A stretch of DNA of 64,000 bases from Pontibacter indicus (GTDB lineage: Bacteria; Bacteroidota; Bacteroidia; Cytophagales; Hymenobacteraceae), in assembly GCF_900156345.1 (NCBI RefSeq), contig NZ_FTPP01000001.1, positions 558,001 through 622,000 of the forward strand. Reading direction: 5' to 3'. The notes below the pieces were generated by a model. The model worked only from the letters and a program-made list of their open reading frames with translations. It did no database searches and had not been told where the DNA came from. Position numbers and translations under genes: made by a program. This document shows, piece by piece, positions 19,798 through 28,664 of this stretch; the first letter of the stretch is position 1; each line of letters opens with the position of its first letter.

Positions 19798-20246
19798 TGA
19801 TGATCGGGCCTGCCAATACAGATTGTTATTAAGATCAAATCCCCTCTTATTGTCATTCCGGCAACATGAAGAGATCTGGATTATTTTGAGAGGCCGAACC
19901 TGAGTTTATTCAGATTTCTCCCAAAGGTTGAAATGACAGAAAGAGTGCAAAAGGTCTGAATCTAAAAAAAACTTTATTAGGAGTGTTTCCTTCGAGGGGA
20001 CTACAGGGATGTTACCTAGACCGAAGACTAGTTAGTGCAGTAGCAACATAGCAAAACGGTAGCTATTTACAGCTCAATGGTTTCCCTCTCAGCTGCTTCG
20101 GATTCGCAATCCGACACAAAGCCATTATGGGGATTTAGATTCCGCCATTAGGTTTGTAGAAAAGGCACAGCGGTTGCAGGCTGTAAATCGGATTTCAAAT
20201 CCAGAAGAGCAGTAGTATCCCGCCCAACGCGCTGCCACAACTAGCC
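19798..20246. repeat. Intergenic gap with two repeat-like blocks
   Basis: No gene. From 19850 TGTCATTCCGGCAACATGAA, through 'GATCTGGATTATTTTGAG', to 'CAGATTTCTCCC' and GAAATGACA near 19941, the block has the imperfect inverted-repeat layout of a common Bacteroidetes intergenic element. A second block (about 20090-20215) carries GGATTCGCAATCC and ATCGGATTTCAAATCC hairpins. Similar 'CGGATnAnGAAATCCG' text occurs near 31405-31430. Confidence 0.5.
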
Positions 20247-20714
20247 CTACACACCAAACTGATTGAGGTGATGGTCGAGGTGTTTGTAGAACATGTTGTT
20301 CCACTCCTGGCTGCTGAGCGGGCCGAATGAATGGGAATCCAGGCCTTCGAAGTGGGCAGCTCCCAGGGACTCGGTGTAGCGGATGTACTGCAGGAGGCGG
20401 TCTTTCTCGGTGGCGAAGTTTTTGTCGCTCGACATTTTAAGCTGCGGTGCCGTGGCGCTGTTCCGTTTGTAAGGTGTTTCATTGACTACCGTGTTTTTCA
20501 GCAGGAGCCTCAGGATGGCGCGCTTGAAGGCATTGGGTTTCGGGTGCTTCTCTTCGTAGGCCATCTCGTAGATGACGTTGCAGTGGGCCAGCATCTGGGC
20601 AGGGTTCATTTTGCCCCACAACTGTTTTGTGCGGGTCTGTAGCTGGTTGATGCGCTGCGTGAGTGCGGCGGTGGTATCTGGTGAGAAGATATTTTTCATG
20701 TCTAGCGAATTCAT
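20247..20714 (-). CDS. DUF1569 (DinB-superfamily) protein
   Basis: A 155-residue four-helix protein. The family signature is MNPAQMLAHCNV (His in the first helix pair), HFEGLDSHSFGPLSSQEWNNMFYKHLDHHLNQFG at the C-terminus, with the His residues expected to form a DinB-type metal site. Function is unknown; related DinB proteins are thiol-dependent transferases or hydrolases. Two in-frame ATGs (20714 and 20699) lie in an 11-bp direct duplication (CTAGACATGAA on the coding strand), so the start is uncertain by five codons. Confidence 0.85.
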   Translation of the reverse strand: MNSLDMKNIFSPDTTAALTQRINQLQTRTKQLWGKMNPAQMLAHCNVIYEMAYEEKHPKPNAFKRAILRLLLKNTVVNETPYKRNSATAPQLKMSSDKNFATEKDRLLQYIRYTESLGAAHFEGLDSHSFGPLSSQEWNNMFYKHLDHHLNQFGV

Positions 20715-20874
20715 GTCTAGGGTTCAGGTTTTTGGTAGCCTAAAGATACTCTTTCGCAAGGTCTGCGCAGTACCTGGGAGTATTAAATTCTGATAAGCAT
20801 GTTGGGAAACACAGTAACCAGCTACTCTTGAATTTATACCTGCTGTGTGCATACCTTGTCTGGGAAAAAGGCTG

Positions 20875-21276
20875 CTATACCTGGCTTGATTGGGCAGGCA
20901 GCGGATGTCGGTAGAGCGTGAGGCCGAACCAGGCCGCCAGCCCGGCATATACGGCGCACAAGATCCAGAGTGTGAAGGGCTGCTCGGGGTAGCGGAACAA
21001 AAACTTGAACATGGCCATCGCGCCGATAAAGAAATGGGCGAAGTTGGCGATGCAGATCGGGCGGTTGTAAATGCCACCGACCCGGCTGCCTTTTGCCATC
21101 CAGTTGAGCATGGCGAAGCCTGCGTACAAGGCGCCTACCACCTGCAGCTGGAGCACATCAAGCGGACCCGGCTCCGAGCCTAGGTATACCGCCAGTTCTT
21201 CAGGCAGAAAGGTGAAGGCTATACCTAGCACGGCCAGCACGGCGGCGCTCAGGGTCATCATAATTTTGGTTTGCAT
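20875..21276 (-). CDS. Four-TM membrane protein of unknown function
   Basis: A 133-residue integral membrane protein with four helices (about 5-25, 42-61, 73-92, 101-121) and conserved-looking short loops (GSEPGPLDVLQLQVVGALYAGFAMLNWMAKGS, NRPICIANFAHFFIGA). It resembles small uncharacterised Bacteroidetes membrane proteins of about 130 residues. No transport or enzyme motif is visible. Monocistronic by context. Confidence 0.75.
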   Translation of the reverse strand: MQTKIMMTLSAAVLAVLGIAFTFLPEELAVYLGSEPGPLDVLQLQVVGALYAGFAMLNWMAKGSRVGGIYNRPICIANFAHFFIGAMAMFKFLFRYPEQPFTLWILCAVYAGLAAWFGLTLYRHPLPAQSSQV

Positions 21277-21852
21277 GTGTTATGAAGTGGGTTTAAGGTA
21301 TGGTTCGTTCTTATTTACTGATGTAATTCATGAAGTGAAAAATTAACGATCTCCACTTCCAACTTCATCGTTTCACCTGGTTTTATCGCTTCTCTGGAAT
21401 AGCCATGGTGAGAGTCGAATATTTCTCCTATTTTCAAGTAGTTTTCGCATTTGCAGCATAAAAATAGCATAAAAATATAGACAGCTTTAAATGTCCGCCT
21501 ATCCATTCCTCCGTTTTTAAAACCTGCATTTCCTGTAGCAGCCAACCTTCGCAGTTTAGTCGCCTGATCCCGACCTGGCCAGGCTCAAAGTTGCAATACG
21601 GTTTCCTAATTGGCATTTGTCTAGCTTTAAAATAAACCTTCCTTTGGTTTTACCGGCTTACTACACGCATTAGGTTCAGCAATCTGGCAAGTGGCAATTC
21701 CGGCATAACAACCGCTGTGCGTCTGGCTGGCTATACCCGTTATACAGGATGCTACTGCCGTTGTCTGTATGAAGCAGCGGGCTCTTCGTGTTCGGTGGTA
21801 TGGTAGCTGCAGGCTAGCGTGGTATCTTAGCACTTAAAATTACCTCACCCGA
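21277..21852. other. AT-rich gap without a confident gene
   Basis: The segment is AT-richer than its surroundings. Minus-strand frames at 21315-21545 and 21434-21616 overlap. From the ATG at 21506 the first could encode a short exported peptide (MDRRTFKAVYIFMLFLCC...), but it has no family and no codon bias, so I do not call it. Confidence 0.4.
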
Positions 21853-22119
21853 ATGAAGAAGTTACTTTTTGTAGCGCTCGCTTTTGGCGCTGCCTCCTGC
21901 TCCTCAGACCACAACCTGGAAGACACGCTTTACAATGTAGCCGAAGCCGGCGCCACCATGGTCATCGACTCGCTCCACCACTCCGCCAACAAGGAACTGG
22001 AACGCTACACCGGCATCGATTCACTCGCTCACAAGATCGGGGCAGTTGACACGATCAATGTGGAGCGCGAAGTAGAACGCGAAGTGAAGCGCAGGATCAT
22101 CGAAGAGCTCTCCAAGTAA
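21853..22119 (+). CDS. Small lipoprotein with charged C-terminal helix
   Basis: An 88-residue lipoprotein (lipobox A-A-S-C, Cys16). The mature part is largely helical, ending in a highly charged segment (VEREVEREVKRRIIEELSK) that could form a coiled coil. Function is unknown. The ATG at 21853 follows a TATCTTAG box (21823-21830) that loosely resembles the Bacteroidetes -7 element. It is the only gene in a stretch of about 1.4 kb. Confidence 0.72.
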   Translation: MKKLLFVALAFGAASCSSDHNLEDTLYNVAEAGATMVIDSLHHSANKELERYTGIDSLAHKIGAVDTINVEREVEREVKRRIIEELSK

Positions 22120-22302
22120 GGACGGTATGCCTGCTTCATTGCCTTTCTACGTCACGCTTATACCTACTCTTTCGTGCTTGAAATCCTTAAGCGTAGTGGT
22201 TTTGTAATATAGGAAATTGCTTTTGTACTCCGTTAATTTTTTGCTTGGTATATGGTTGTTTTCTTTTTAGGATTGTGGTGTGAATTGGGAGGATAAAGCA
22301 GC

Positions 22303-22348
22303 TTTTAAGATTGCTATTTTAAGATTGCTATACCTGTACCTGTACCTG
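22303..22348 (+). repeat. Two adjoining short tandem repeats
   Basis: An exact 14-bp duplication TTTTAAGATTGCTA (22303-22316, 22317-22330) is followed immediately by three exact TACCTG units (22331-22348). Confidence 0.9.
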
Positions 22349-22685
22349 GAAATACTGCTTCCAATCACCATTGCCGCTCCTTGTCTTTTAGCGTACCCTT
22401 ACCCACAGTAGGAGAGTTTTCCCCAATACATCAGCGTTCTAGCGTTTACCTACTCAAAGTCCCAACCCCACCTATAGGAGGCGGGTATTTCTGCTGCATG
22501 GATTATACCTGACTGAGCAGCAACTCAACGTGGTTTACACAATTGCATAGGGTTGTAACAAATAATAGTTTTTGTTTCTATCAGCCAACTACGACCATAA
22601 CAATAGGTATGAGGTTAAAAGACAGTATATTAATTACTTACAACTGATTTGCACTGCCGTATACAGCAACTATGTATGGTGAAAT

Positions 22686-22724
22686 CTGTATAAAGTATAA
22701 TTTACTTTGTTAAACTTTATACAG
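22686..22724 (+). promoter_or_regulatory. Inverted repeat flanking a candidate -7 box (possible operator)
   Basis: CTGTATAAAGT (22686-22696) and ACTTTATACAG (22714-22724) are perfect reverse complements spaced by 17 bp. Between them TTACTTTG (22702-22709) differs from TAnnTTTG at one position. The second arm ends 8 bp before the ATG at 22733, so a repressor bound here would cover the promoter and start site. No cognate regulator is adjacent. Confidence 0.5.
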
Positions 22725-22732
22725 AAAATTAG

Positions 22733-23986
22733 ATGGCAGATTTACTCGAGTCACTGCGGGGTTATATATCTCCGGACCTCATCTCAAGAACCAGCAGGGA
22801 GTTAGGCGAGAGCGAGCCTGCCACTGCGAAAGCTTTTGGTGGCATCATACCCGCCGTGTTAGGCGGATTAGTTAGCCGCACCTCCGAGCCGGGTGTGATG
22901 AGCTCTATTTATAACATGATCCGGGGCAGCGACAGAGGTATGCTGTCCAGTTTAAGCAACACTGTTCCGGGCGCACCCGGAAGTACATCACCTGTTGGCA
23001 ACCAGTTCTTATCCCAAATCTTTGGCAATAACATAGACGGGGTGAACAGCGCGCTCAGCAATTTCGCAGGTATAAAATCTACCTCCGTTTCTGCCATCCT
23101 TGGCTATATTGCTCCTTTGGTGCTGGGCTTTCTGGGGAAAAAGACCCACGACGATGAACTGGACGAAGCCGGATTGAGCAGCTATTTGAGCAGCCAGAAA
23201 TCCAGCATCATGAGTGCGCTTCCTCCTGGTCTGGTCAGTGTGCTCGGCTTAAGCGGATTAGGAGGCGCCGCAGCAGCAGCTGCATCCCACATCGAAAGAC
23301 CCAAACCGGCAGCTGCCGCAGCTACCGAACGCGTGCACCATACTCCGGAGGAGCCTCGCAAAAAGACAAACTGGCTCTGGCCGCTGCTGGCTATTGCTGC
23401 CCTGCTGCTACTTATTTTCGGACTTCGCAATTGCAACGACGATGCAGAGAACGTAACCACAGAGCCAACCACCACCACGGTGCCTCTAGCTACAACAGAA
23501 GAACCCATGGAGTCGAGACGATCTGATGTGGATTTTACAGAACGGGAGATACCGGGAGGGGTAGTGCTCAACATTCCGCCGGACGGCATAGAAAGCAAAC
23601 TGGTAGCGTTTATTGAGGACGACAACAAAGTGCCCGACAAAACCAGCTGGTTCAGTTTCGACCGACTGCATTTTGAGACCGGAAGCGCCCGCATTCAACC
23701 AGAATCGCAGGAGCAGATCGACAACATCGTGAAGATTCTGCAAGCCTACCCGCAGGTCAACATCAAAATTGGGGGCTATACCGACAACGTAGGGCAACCG
23801 GCCTCCAACCTCAAACTGTCCCAAAGCAGGGCAGAAGCGGTGCGGGATGCCATTCAGAAGCAAGGTATAGCGGCTAATCGTTTGGAGGCGGAAGGGTATG
23901 GCGAGCAGCACCCTGTCGCTGACAATGCTACGGAAGAAGGCCGCGCCCAGAACCGACGCATCGATGTGCTAGTGACCAAGAAGTAG
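22733..23986 (+). CDS. DUF937 / OmpA-like envelope protein
   Basis: A 417-residue protein. The N-terminal DUF937 (YidB-like, about 1-150: LLESLRGYISPDLISRTS, FGGIIPAVLGGLVSR) is followed by an Ala-rich linker, one TM helix (about 213-232), a Thr/Glu-rich spacer and a C-terminal OmpA peptidoglycan-binding domain (about 300-417) with L-H-F-E-T-G-S-A, GGYTDNVG, LSQSRAEAVRDAI and NRRIDVLV. It therefore spans the inner membrane with DUF937 in the cytosol and OmpA on the periplasmic wall, a layout common in Bacteroidetes. Role unknown, possibly envelope integrity. Its promoter region has an inverted-repeat operator candidate, and a terminator follows. Confidence 0.9.
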   Translation: MADLLESLRGYISPDLISRTSRELGESEPATAKAFGGIIPAVLGGLVSRTSEPGVMSSIYNMIRGSDRGMLSSLSNTVPGAPGSTSPVGNQFLSQIFGNNIDGVNSALSNFAGIKSTSVSAILGYIAPLVLGFLGKKTHDDELDEAGLSSYLSSQKSSIMSALPPGLVSVLGLSGLGGAAAAAASHIERPKPAAAAATERVHHTPEEPRKKTNWLWPLLAIAALLLLIFGLRNCNDDAENVTTEPTTTTVPLATTEEPMESRRSDVDFTEREIPGGVVLNIPPDGIESKLVAFIEDDNKVPDKTSWFSFDRLHFETGSARIQPESQEQIDNIVKILQAYPQVNIKIGGYTDNVGQPASNLKLSQSRAEAVRDAIQKQGIAANRLEAEGYGEQHPVADNATEEGRAQNRRIDVLVTKK

Positions 23987-24011
23987 GTAGTTTTTCAGGT
24001 ATACTAGAACA

Positions 24012-24058
24012 AGAACAGACAGGGAAACCACTTGGTCTTTCCTGTCTGTTTCTTTTTG
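24012..24058 (+). terminator. Intrinsic terminator between convergent genes
   Basis: Stem AACAGACAGG/CCTGTCTGTT (24014-24023 with 24041-24050) with an inner ACCA/TGGT pairing, then TCTTTTTG. It ends just before the cls stop codon. Confidence 0.8.
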
Positions 24059-24059
24059 A

Positions 24060-25535
24060 TCAAAGCAAAGGCGATATTAGCTTAAACACCTTTTCGATCA
24101 GCTGCCTGTAAACCGGGCGGGCTTTCCATTCCGCTGCATCCAGTAGCACGGCATGTTCCAGGTCCTGGAAAAAAGCTTCGCGGAGCTCACCGGCAAAAAC
24201 TGTGTCGTACACCACGGCGTTCACTTCAAAGTTCAGGTCGAAGCTGCGGTAGTCCATGTTCGCGGTGCCCACCATTGACAGTGTGTTGTCTACCACCAAG
24301 GTTTTGGCGTGCACGAAGCCTTTCTGGTAGAGGTAGATCTGCACGCCCACCTCCAACAGGTCCTCGAAATAAGATCGGGCAGCGGCGTTTACGATAAAAG
24401 AATCTGAGTTTTCGGGTACCAGCAGTCGCACCGTTACGCCGCCCATGGCTGCGATCGACAAAGCGTCCAGGATGCTTTCTCCAGGTATAAAGTAGGGGGT
24501 GGTTAGCAGGAATTCCTCTTTTGCCAAGGCAATCGCCTGCAGAATGGAAAACATGATGGTGGGCTTGGCGGAGTCGGGTCCGCTCGAGGCGAGCTGAACC
24601 ACGGTGTTGCCGTGCGCGTCGGTGGGTTTCGGGAAGTAGCTACTTTCCGGCTCCAGGTGTCGTTGCGACGAAAAATTCCAGTCTGTGAAGAAGAGGTACT
24701 GCAGGTAGAAAGCCCCCGGCCCGTCGATGCGCAGGTGCGAGTCGCGCCAGTAAGGTTTGCGCTCCTGTTGGTCGGAGTAGTTGATGTAGCTGTCGCTGAT
24801 GTTGATGCCGCCCACAAAGGCTGTGATGCTGTCTATCACGATGATCTTGCGATGGTTGCGGTAGTTGAGGCGGTTGGCCAGAAAGAGGATGTGGATCTTG
24901 TGGAAAGGGTATACCTCCACACCGGCTGCCTGCAGCTCCTTCCTGAAGCCATGCCGTATGGACCGGCTGCCAAAGTCGTCGTAGATGACCCGCACGATGA
25001 CACCTTCTTTCGCCTTTTTGATCAGCAGGTCTTTCAGATTGTTGCCGATATGGTCATTCTCGATGATGTAGTACTCCAGGTGGATGTGGTGGCGGGCGTT
25101 CTCAATGGCTTCGAATACTTCGGCAAATTTCTGCTCCCCGTTCAGCAGCAGCTTCACTTTGTTGCCTGCGGTTAGGGGGCTGAGGTTATCGCGCAGGAGC
25201 AATTTCGCCAGGGGGCGGTAGTGTTGTATCTCTTCACTGCTCGCCCTGAAGTTCTCTCGGGACGTGGTGATGATCCGCTGCCTGATCTGCTTCATGAGCT
25301 CTACGTTCTGCAACAGCTTTTTGGAGTACAGGCTACGCTTGCGGTAGTTGATGCCGAACGAGAAATAGAAAAAGATACCGGCAACCGGCAGAAAGATGAC
25401 CAGCAGCAAATAGGCGAGCGTTTTGATCGAGGAGCGGGTGTCGTAAATGATGCGCAGGCACACGAGCACCAACACGGCCAGGTATAGCGTTTCTCCGATC
25501 AGAAGCCAGTCGATGTCTGAGAGCGCACGCAGCAT
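24060..25535 (-). CDS. cls: Cardiolipin synthase
   Basis: A 491-residue inner-membrane enzyme that condenses two phosphatidylglycerol molecules (or PG with PE) into cardiolipin. Two N-terminal helices (about 10-60, PLDc_N) precede two phospholipase D domains with HxK(x)4D motifs: HRKIIVIDS (about 232-240) and HAKTLVVDN (about 411-419). Accessory motifs GGINISDSYI and GTANMDYRSFDLNFEVN are typical of bacterial Cls. Length is normal. It leads a run of same-strand membrane genes, with 28 bp to the antiporter gene upstream, suggesting co-transcription. Confidence 0.95.
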   Translation of the reverse strand: MLRALSDIDWLLIGETLYLAVLVLVCLRIIYDTRSSIKTLAYLLLVIFLPVAGIFFYFSFGINYRKRSLYSKKLLQNVELMKQIRQRIITTSRENFRASSEEIQHYRPLAKLLLRDNLSPLTAGNKVKLLLNGEQKFAEVFEAIENARHHIHLEYYIIENDHIGNNLKDLLIKKAKEGVIVRVIYDDFGSRSIRHGFRKELQAAGVEVYPFHKIHILFLANRLNYRNHRKIIVIDSITAFVGGINISDSYINYSDQQERKPYWRDSHLRIDGPGAFYLQYLFFTDWNFSSQRHLEPESSYFPKPTDAHGNTVVQLASSGPDSAKPTIMFSILQAIALAKEEFLLTTPYFIPGESILDALSIAAMGGVTVRLLVPENSDSFIVNAAARSYFEDLLEVGVQIYLYQKGFVHAKTLVVDNTLSMVGTANMDYRSFDLNFEVNAVVYDTVFAGELREAFFQDLEHAVLLDAAEWKARPVYRQLIEKVFKLISPLL

Positions 25536-25563
25536 GCAGGGCCGGGTTTTAGAACCAGTTATC

Positions 25564-26523
25564 TTATTCCTGACTGATCAGCAGCACGAGGTAGGCCACA
25601 TACAGGAGCAGGAACACAATGCCTTCTCCGCGCGACAACTGGCGTCCCCTGCCTGTGAAGATAAAGATGAATAGAAGCAGACTGGTGCCGATGTTCATGT
25701 AAATATCGGTGAAGGAAGCCGGGTTTACCGGCACTGGTGCCACAACCGTAGACACCCCCAGGATAAAGAAAATGTTGAAGATGTTGGAGCCCACCACGTT
25801 GCCGATGGCGATGTCCACGTTGCGTTTGCGCACCGCCACAATTGAGGTGGCCAGCTCCGGGAGCGAGGTGCCGATGGAAACGATGGTAAGGCCAATGATG
25901 CGTTCTGACAGCCCGAAAGCCGCGGCAATGTTTACGGCGCCCGTCACGATCAGCCGACCGCCAATCACCAGACCGGCCAGCCCCAGCACAATGAATAGCA
26001 CAGACTTCAGGTAGGTATAATCCTTGGTTTCCGTTTCTTCGTCGTCTGCATTTCCGCCAAGGCCGATTACCACGTTGTATACCAGGAAAATGGCGAAAAA
26101 GAGCAGCAGCACGAGGCCTTCGGAGCGGGTGATGACGTTGGTGGCAGCGCCGTCCAGCAACAAATCGCTGGCTAGGATCAGCACCACCACGGCCGCCAGA
26201 AAACTAAGCGGTATTTCGAGCCAGGTGGTGTTGCGCTTAACGGTGAGTGGGTAGATGGTGGCGCATAATCCCAGAATGGCCAGGACGTTGAAAAGGTTAC
26301 TCCCGATGACATTGCCCATCACCATGTCGGTGTTGTCGTTGGCAGCCGCAAACACGTTCACCACCAGTTCGGGAGCCGAAGTACCAAAGGCCACAATGGT
26401 CAGACCGATCACAATGTTCGGAACGCCCAGTTTCTTGGCGAGGGCGGAGGCGGCGTCTACCAGTTTGTCTGCCCCGAATATAAGCGCCGCAAAGCCGGCC
26501 AGTAAGAGTAGAATGTTTAGCAT
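25564..26523 (-). CDS. Calcium/sodium antiporter (CaCA family, YrbG-like)
   Basis: A 319-residue, 10-helix inner-membrane exchanger made of two inverted repeats. Each repeat carries the alpha motif with the ion-binding acidic residue: G-T-S-A-P-E-L-V-V-N (about 47-56) and G-T-S-L-P-E-L-A-T-S (about 218-227), plus G-N-V-I-G-S-N-L-F-N and G-N-V-V-G-S-N-I-F-N. An acidic loop (DDEETETKD) lies between the halves. It is expected to move Ca2+ out against Na+ or H+. It is 28 bp upstream of cls, in the same direction. Confidence 0.95.
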   Translation of the reverse strand: MLNILLLLAGFAALIFGADKLVDAASALAKKLGVPNIVIGLTIVAFGTSAPELVVNVFAAANDNTDMVMGNVIGSNLFNVLAILGLCATIYPLTVKRNTTWLEIPLSFLAAVVVLILASDLLLDGAATNVITRSEGLVLLLFFAIFLVYNVVIGLGGNADDEETETKDYTYLKSVLFIVLGLAGLVIGGRLIVTGAVNIAAAFGLSERIIGLTIVSIGTSLPELATSIVAVRKRNVDIAIGNVVGSNIFNIFFILGVSTVVAPVPVNPASFTDIYMNIGTSLLLFIFIFTGRGRQLSRGEGIVFLLLYVAYLVLLISQE

Positions 26524-26584
26524 GTAGGGATCAATTACCTGAGTCGCAAACCTGAAAGGGTTTGCGTTACGATTTAACGTAATT

Positions 26585-27052
26585 CTAAGGTAAAGTTTTC
26601 AATCCCATGTTTCCGAGGTAGGATCCGCCTGCCATGATGAGGCAGGAAATGATGACGCCAATACTCACTGCCAGGAAAGCCTGTCCGCGTTTGATCTTGA
26701 GCAGGTAGGCGGCAATGGTGCCCATGTAAGCGCCGGTGCCCGGCAACGGAATCATCACAAACACCATTAGTCCCCAGAAGCCATATTTCTGAACTTCTGC
26801 GCCAACTCCTTTCTTGGCCCGCCTTCCCAGCTTGATCACGCCCTTTTTGTAGGTTCTGTTTGGCCAGAGCTTCTTGCTGAAGGACTCGATCAGCCAGGCC
26901 AGTAAGGGGAAGATGAGCAGGTTGCCGACCAGGCCCACCACAAAGGCCCAGAATACGGGCATGTCGTTGAGCACGGCGTACGGAATGCCTGCCCGCGCCT
27001 CGCCGAAGGGAGAGATGCTGAGCAGAAAGGTATAGATCAGTATTTCAAACAT
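26585..27052 (-). CDS. COG2426 small multidrug-export-type membrane protein
   Basis: A 155-residue membrane protein matching the 'putative small multi-drug export protein' family: an N-terminal S-P-F-G-E-A-R-A-G-I-P-Y-A (about 14-26) and P-L-P-G-T-G-A-Y-M-G (about 102-111) before the last helices, with a basic cytosolic loop in between. The family name is historical and drug transport is not well shown; it is related to DedA/VTT-like proteins by the GxP motifs. It lies 61 bp upstream of the antiporter. Confidence 0.88.
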   Translation of the reverse strand: MFEILIYTFLLSISPFGEARAGIPYAVLNDMPVFWAFVVGLVGNLLIFPLLAWLIESFSKKLWPNRTYKKGVIKLGRRAKKGVGAEVQKYGFWGLMVFVMIPLPGTGAYMGTIAAYLLKIKRGQAFLAVSIGVIISCLIMAGGSYLGNMGLKTLP

Positions 27053-27121
27053 AAAGCGCCTCAGGGCAAATTAATGTGTACAATAGGGGAGATGGATGTT
27101 GCTCAGAAAATTTGAAGCAGA

Positions 27122-27155
27122 GCGACCCGGTCGGCTCTTTCGCTAACCGGGTCGC
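27122..27155 (-). terminator. Hairpin downstream of the dicarboxylate symporter
   Basis: A perfect 10-bp GC-rich stem (27122-27131 with 27146-27155) with a 14-nt loop, placed 32 bp after the stop codon on the minus strand. The U tract is weak (TTCAAATTTT). Confidence 0.55.
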
Positions 27156-27186
27156 CTTACTTTAGAATTAATTGCTTTGCGTGAGT

Positions 27187-28635
27187 TTAAGCGGTTACAG
27201 ATTTAGAAGACTCTTCTTCCGGCTTAGGAAGCGCATCGTGTAAATCCGGGTTCGTTGTTTCTACCAGGCCTACTTCCGGCTGCGGGTCAAACTCGCCTTC
27301 CCAACGGGCTACTACGGCAGTGGCCAGGCAGTTACCTGTCACGTTGATGGATGTACGGGCCATGTCCATCAGTTCGTCAATCCCCAGGATGGCAAACAGC
27401 GGCCATACCGGCAGGTTGAAAGAAGCAACCGTACCCAGCAGGATCACGAGGGAGGCACGCGGCACACCCGCTACGCCTTTGCTTGTCAGCATCAGCGTAA
27501 ACACCATTAGCAATTGCTGCTCCCAGCTCAGGTCTATACCTGCGGCCTGTGCCACAAACACCGCGGCCAGCGCCAGGTATAGTGTGGTGCCATCGAGGTT
27601 AAAGCTGTAGCCGGTCGGCATGACGAAGGCTACGATGCGGCGTGGTACGCCTAGTTTCTCCATCTCTTCCATGGCGCGTGGCAGGGCGGCCTCCGAGCTG
27701 GTCGTGGCAAAAGCAATGGACACCGGACCCGAGATGGCCTTCAGGAAACGCACGATTGGAATACGGGCGATGAGCGCGATTGGCAGGAGCACCAGCAGCA
27801 CAAAGGCAAGCAGCGCCACATAGAGCGTAGCCAGCAGTTGGAACAGGTTCACCAGGATACCGAAGCCCATATGACCCACCGTGTAGGCAATGGCAGCACC
27901 CACACCCACCGGTGCGAAGTACATGATGATGTTCGTGAACTTGAACATGGTCTCCGAAAGGCTCTCGCAGAAGTCGATCATAGGCTTGCGCTTCTTTTCG
28001 GTTACCATGGCCAGGCCAATAGCAAAGATCACGCTGAACACCACGATCTGCAGTACCTGTCCTTCGGCAACAGACTTGGCAATGTTTTCAGGGAAAATAT
28101 GCAGGATGATGTCTTGCCAGGTTTGTTTGACCGGAGCCACGATCTCCTCGGTCTCGGCTATACCTGTCATGTCAATGCCTTCGCCGGCTTTGCTGATGTT
28201 GATGGCAGCCAGACCGATGAAGAGGGCAATTGTCGTCACCACTTCGAAGTAAAGGAGCGCTTTCCATCCCATGCTGCCGATCTGTTTCAGGTTGGCATGG
28301 CCGGCTATACCCACTACCAGCGTAGCGAAGATGAGAGGCGCGATGATGGTCTTGATCAGTTTCAAAAATACCTTACTAAGCACGTTCAGGCTTTGCCCAA
28401 CATCCGGGAAGTCGTAGCCGATCTGGGCACCTACCACCATGCTCACCAGAATCCAGGTAGTAAGGGAGCGTTTCTGCAGGGCGTAAAGTAACAGCACGCC
28501 TGTGCCAGCCCAGCGGATGGCGGTGATGACAGCGGCTGGCAGTGCGATAATTTCGTACTGCTGCAGCACCGTCAGGAGGGCGGCAATGCTGATACAGATC
28601 AGGGTAGCCAGTGGCAGTATAGCCTTCTTGTTCAT
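27187..28635 (-). CDS. Dicarboxylate/amino acid:cation symporter (DAACS/GltP-DctA family)
   Basis: A 482-residue transporter with about eight TM helices plus re-entrant loops. Family motifs seen are GYDFPDVGQSLNVLSKVFLKLIK, the Ser-rich hairpin A-F-A-T-T-S-S-E-A-A-L-P (about 309-320), P-T-G-Y-S-F-N-L-D-G-T (about 340-350) and the C-terminal D-M-A-R-T-S-I-N-V-T-G-N (about 418-429) that binds the substrate carboxylate and cations. It imports glutamate, aspartate or C4-dicarboxylates with Na+ or H+. An N-terminal extension and an acidic C-terminal tail of about 40 residues are longer than usual. It is preceded by the DedA and tatA genes in the same direction. Confidence 0.93.
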   Translation of the reverse strand: MNKKAILPLATLICISIAALLTVLQQYEIIALPAAVITAIRWAGTGVLLLYALQKRSLTTWILVSMVVGAQIGYDFPDVGQSLNVLSKVFLKLIKTIIAPLIFATLVVGIAGHANLKQIGSMGWKALLYFEVVTTIALFIGLAAINISKAGEGIDMTGIAETEEIVAPVKQTWQDIILHIFPENIAKSVAEGQVLQIVVFSVIFAIGLAMVTEKKRKPMIDFCESLSETMFKFTNIIMYFAPVGVGAAIAYTVGHMGFGILVNLFQLLATLYVALLAFVLLVLLPIALIARIPIVRFLKAISGPVSIAFATTSSEAALPRAMEEMEKLGVPRRIVAFVMPTGYSFNLDGTTLYLALAAVFVAQAAGIDLSWEQQLLMVFTLMLTSKGVAGVPRASLVILLGTVASFNLPVWPLFAILGIDELMDMARTSINVTGNCLATAVVARWEGEFDPQPEVGLVETTNPDLHDALPKPEEESSKSVTA

Positions 28636-28664
28636 ATGTTAGTCGTCTAAAGCTTTAAGGTTCA

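Larger units (their letters stand above)
22120..22732. other. Long intergenic region upstream of the OmpA-like gene
   Basis: No gene. It contains a short tandem repeat block (22303-22348), a GC-rich repeat-like motif near 22461-22495 (CCCCACCTATAGGAGGCGGG), and at its right end an inverted repeat that surrounds a probable promoter. Confidence 0.5.

Noticed and set aside
21315-21616. Two overlapping minus-strand frames in an AT-rich gap
   Set aside because: One has a hydrophobic start that could be a signal peptide, but the frames compete with each other and no family or coding bias is visible.
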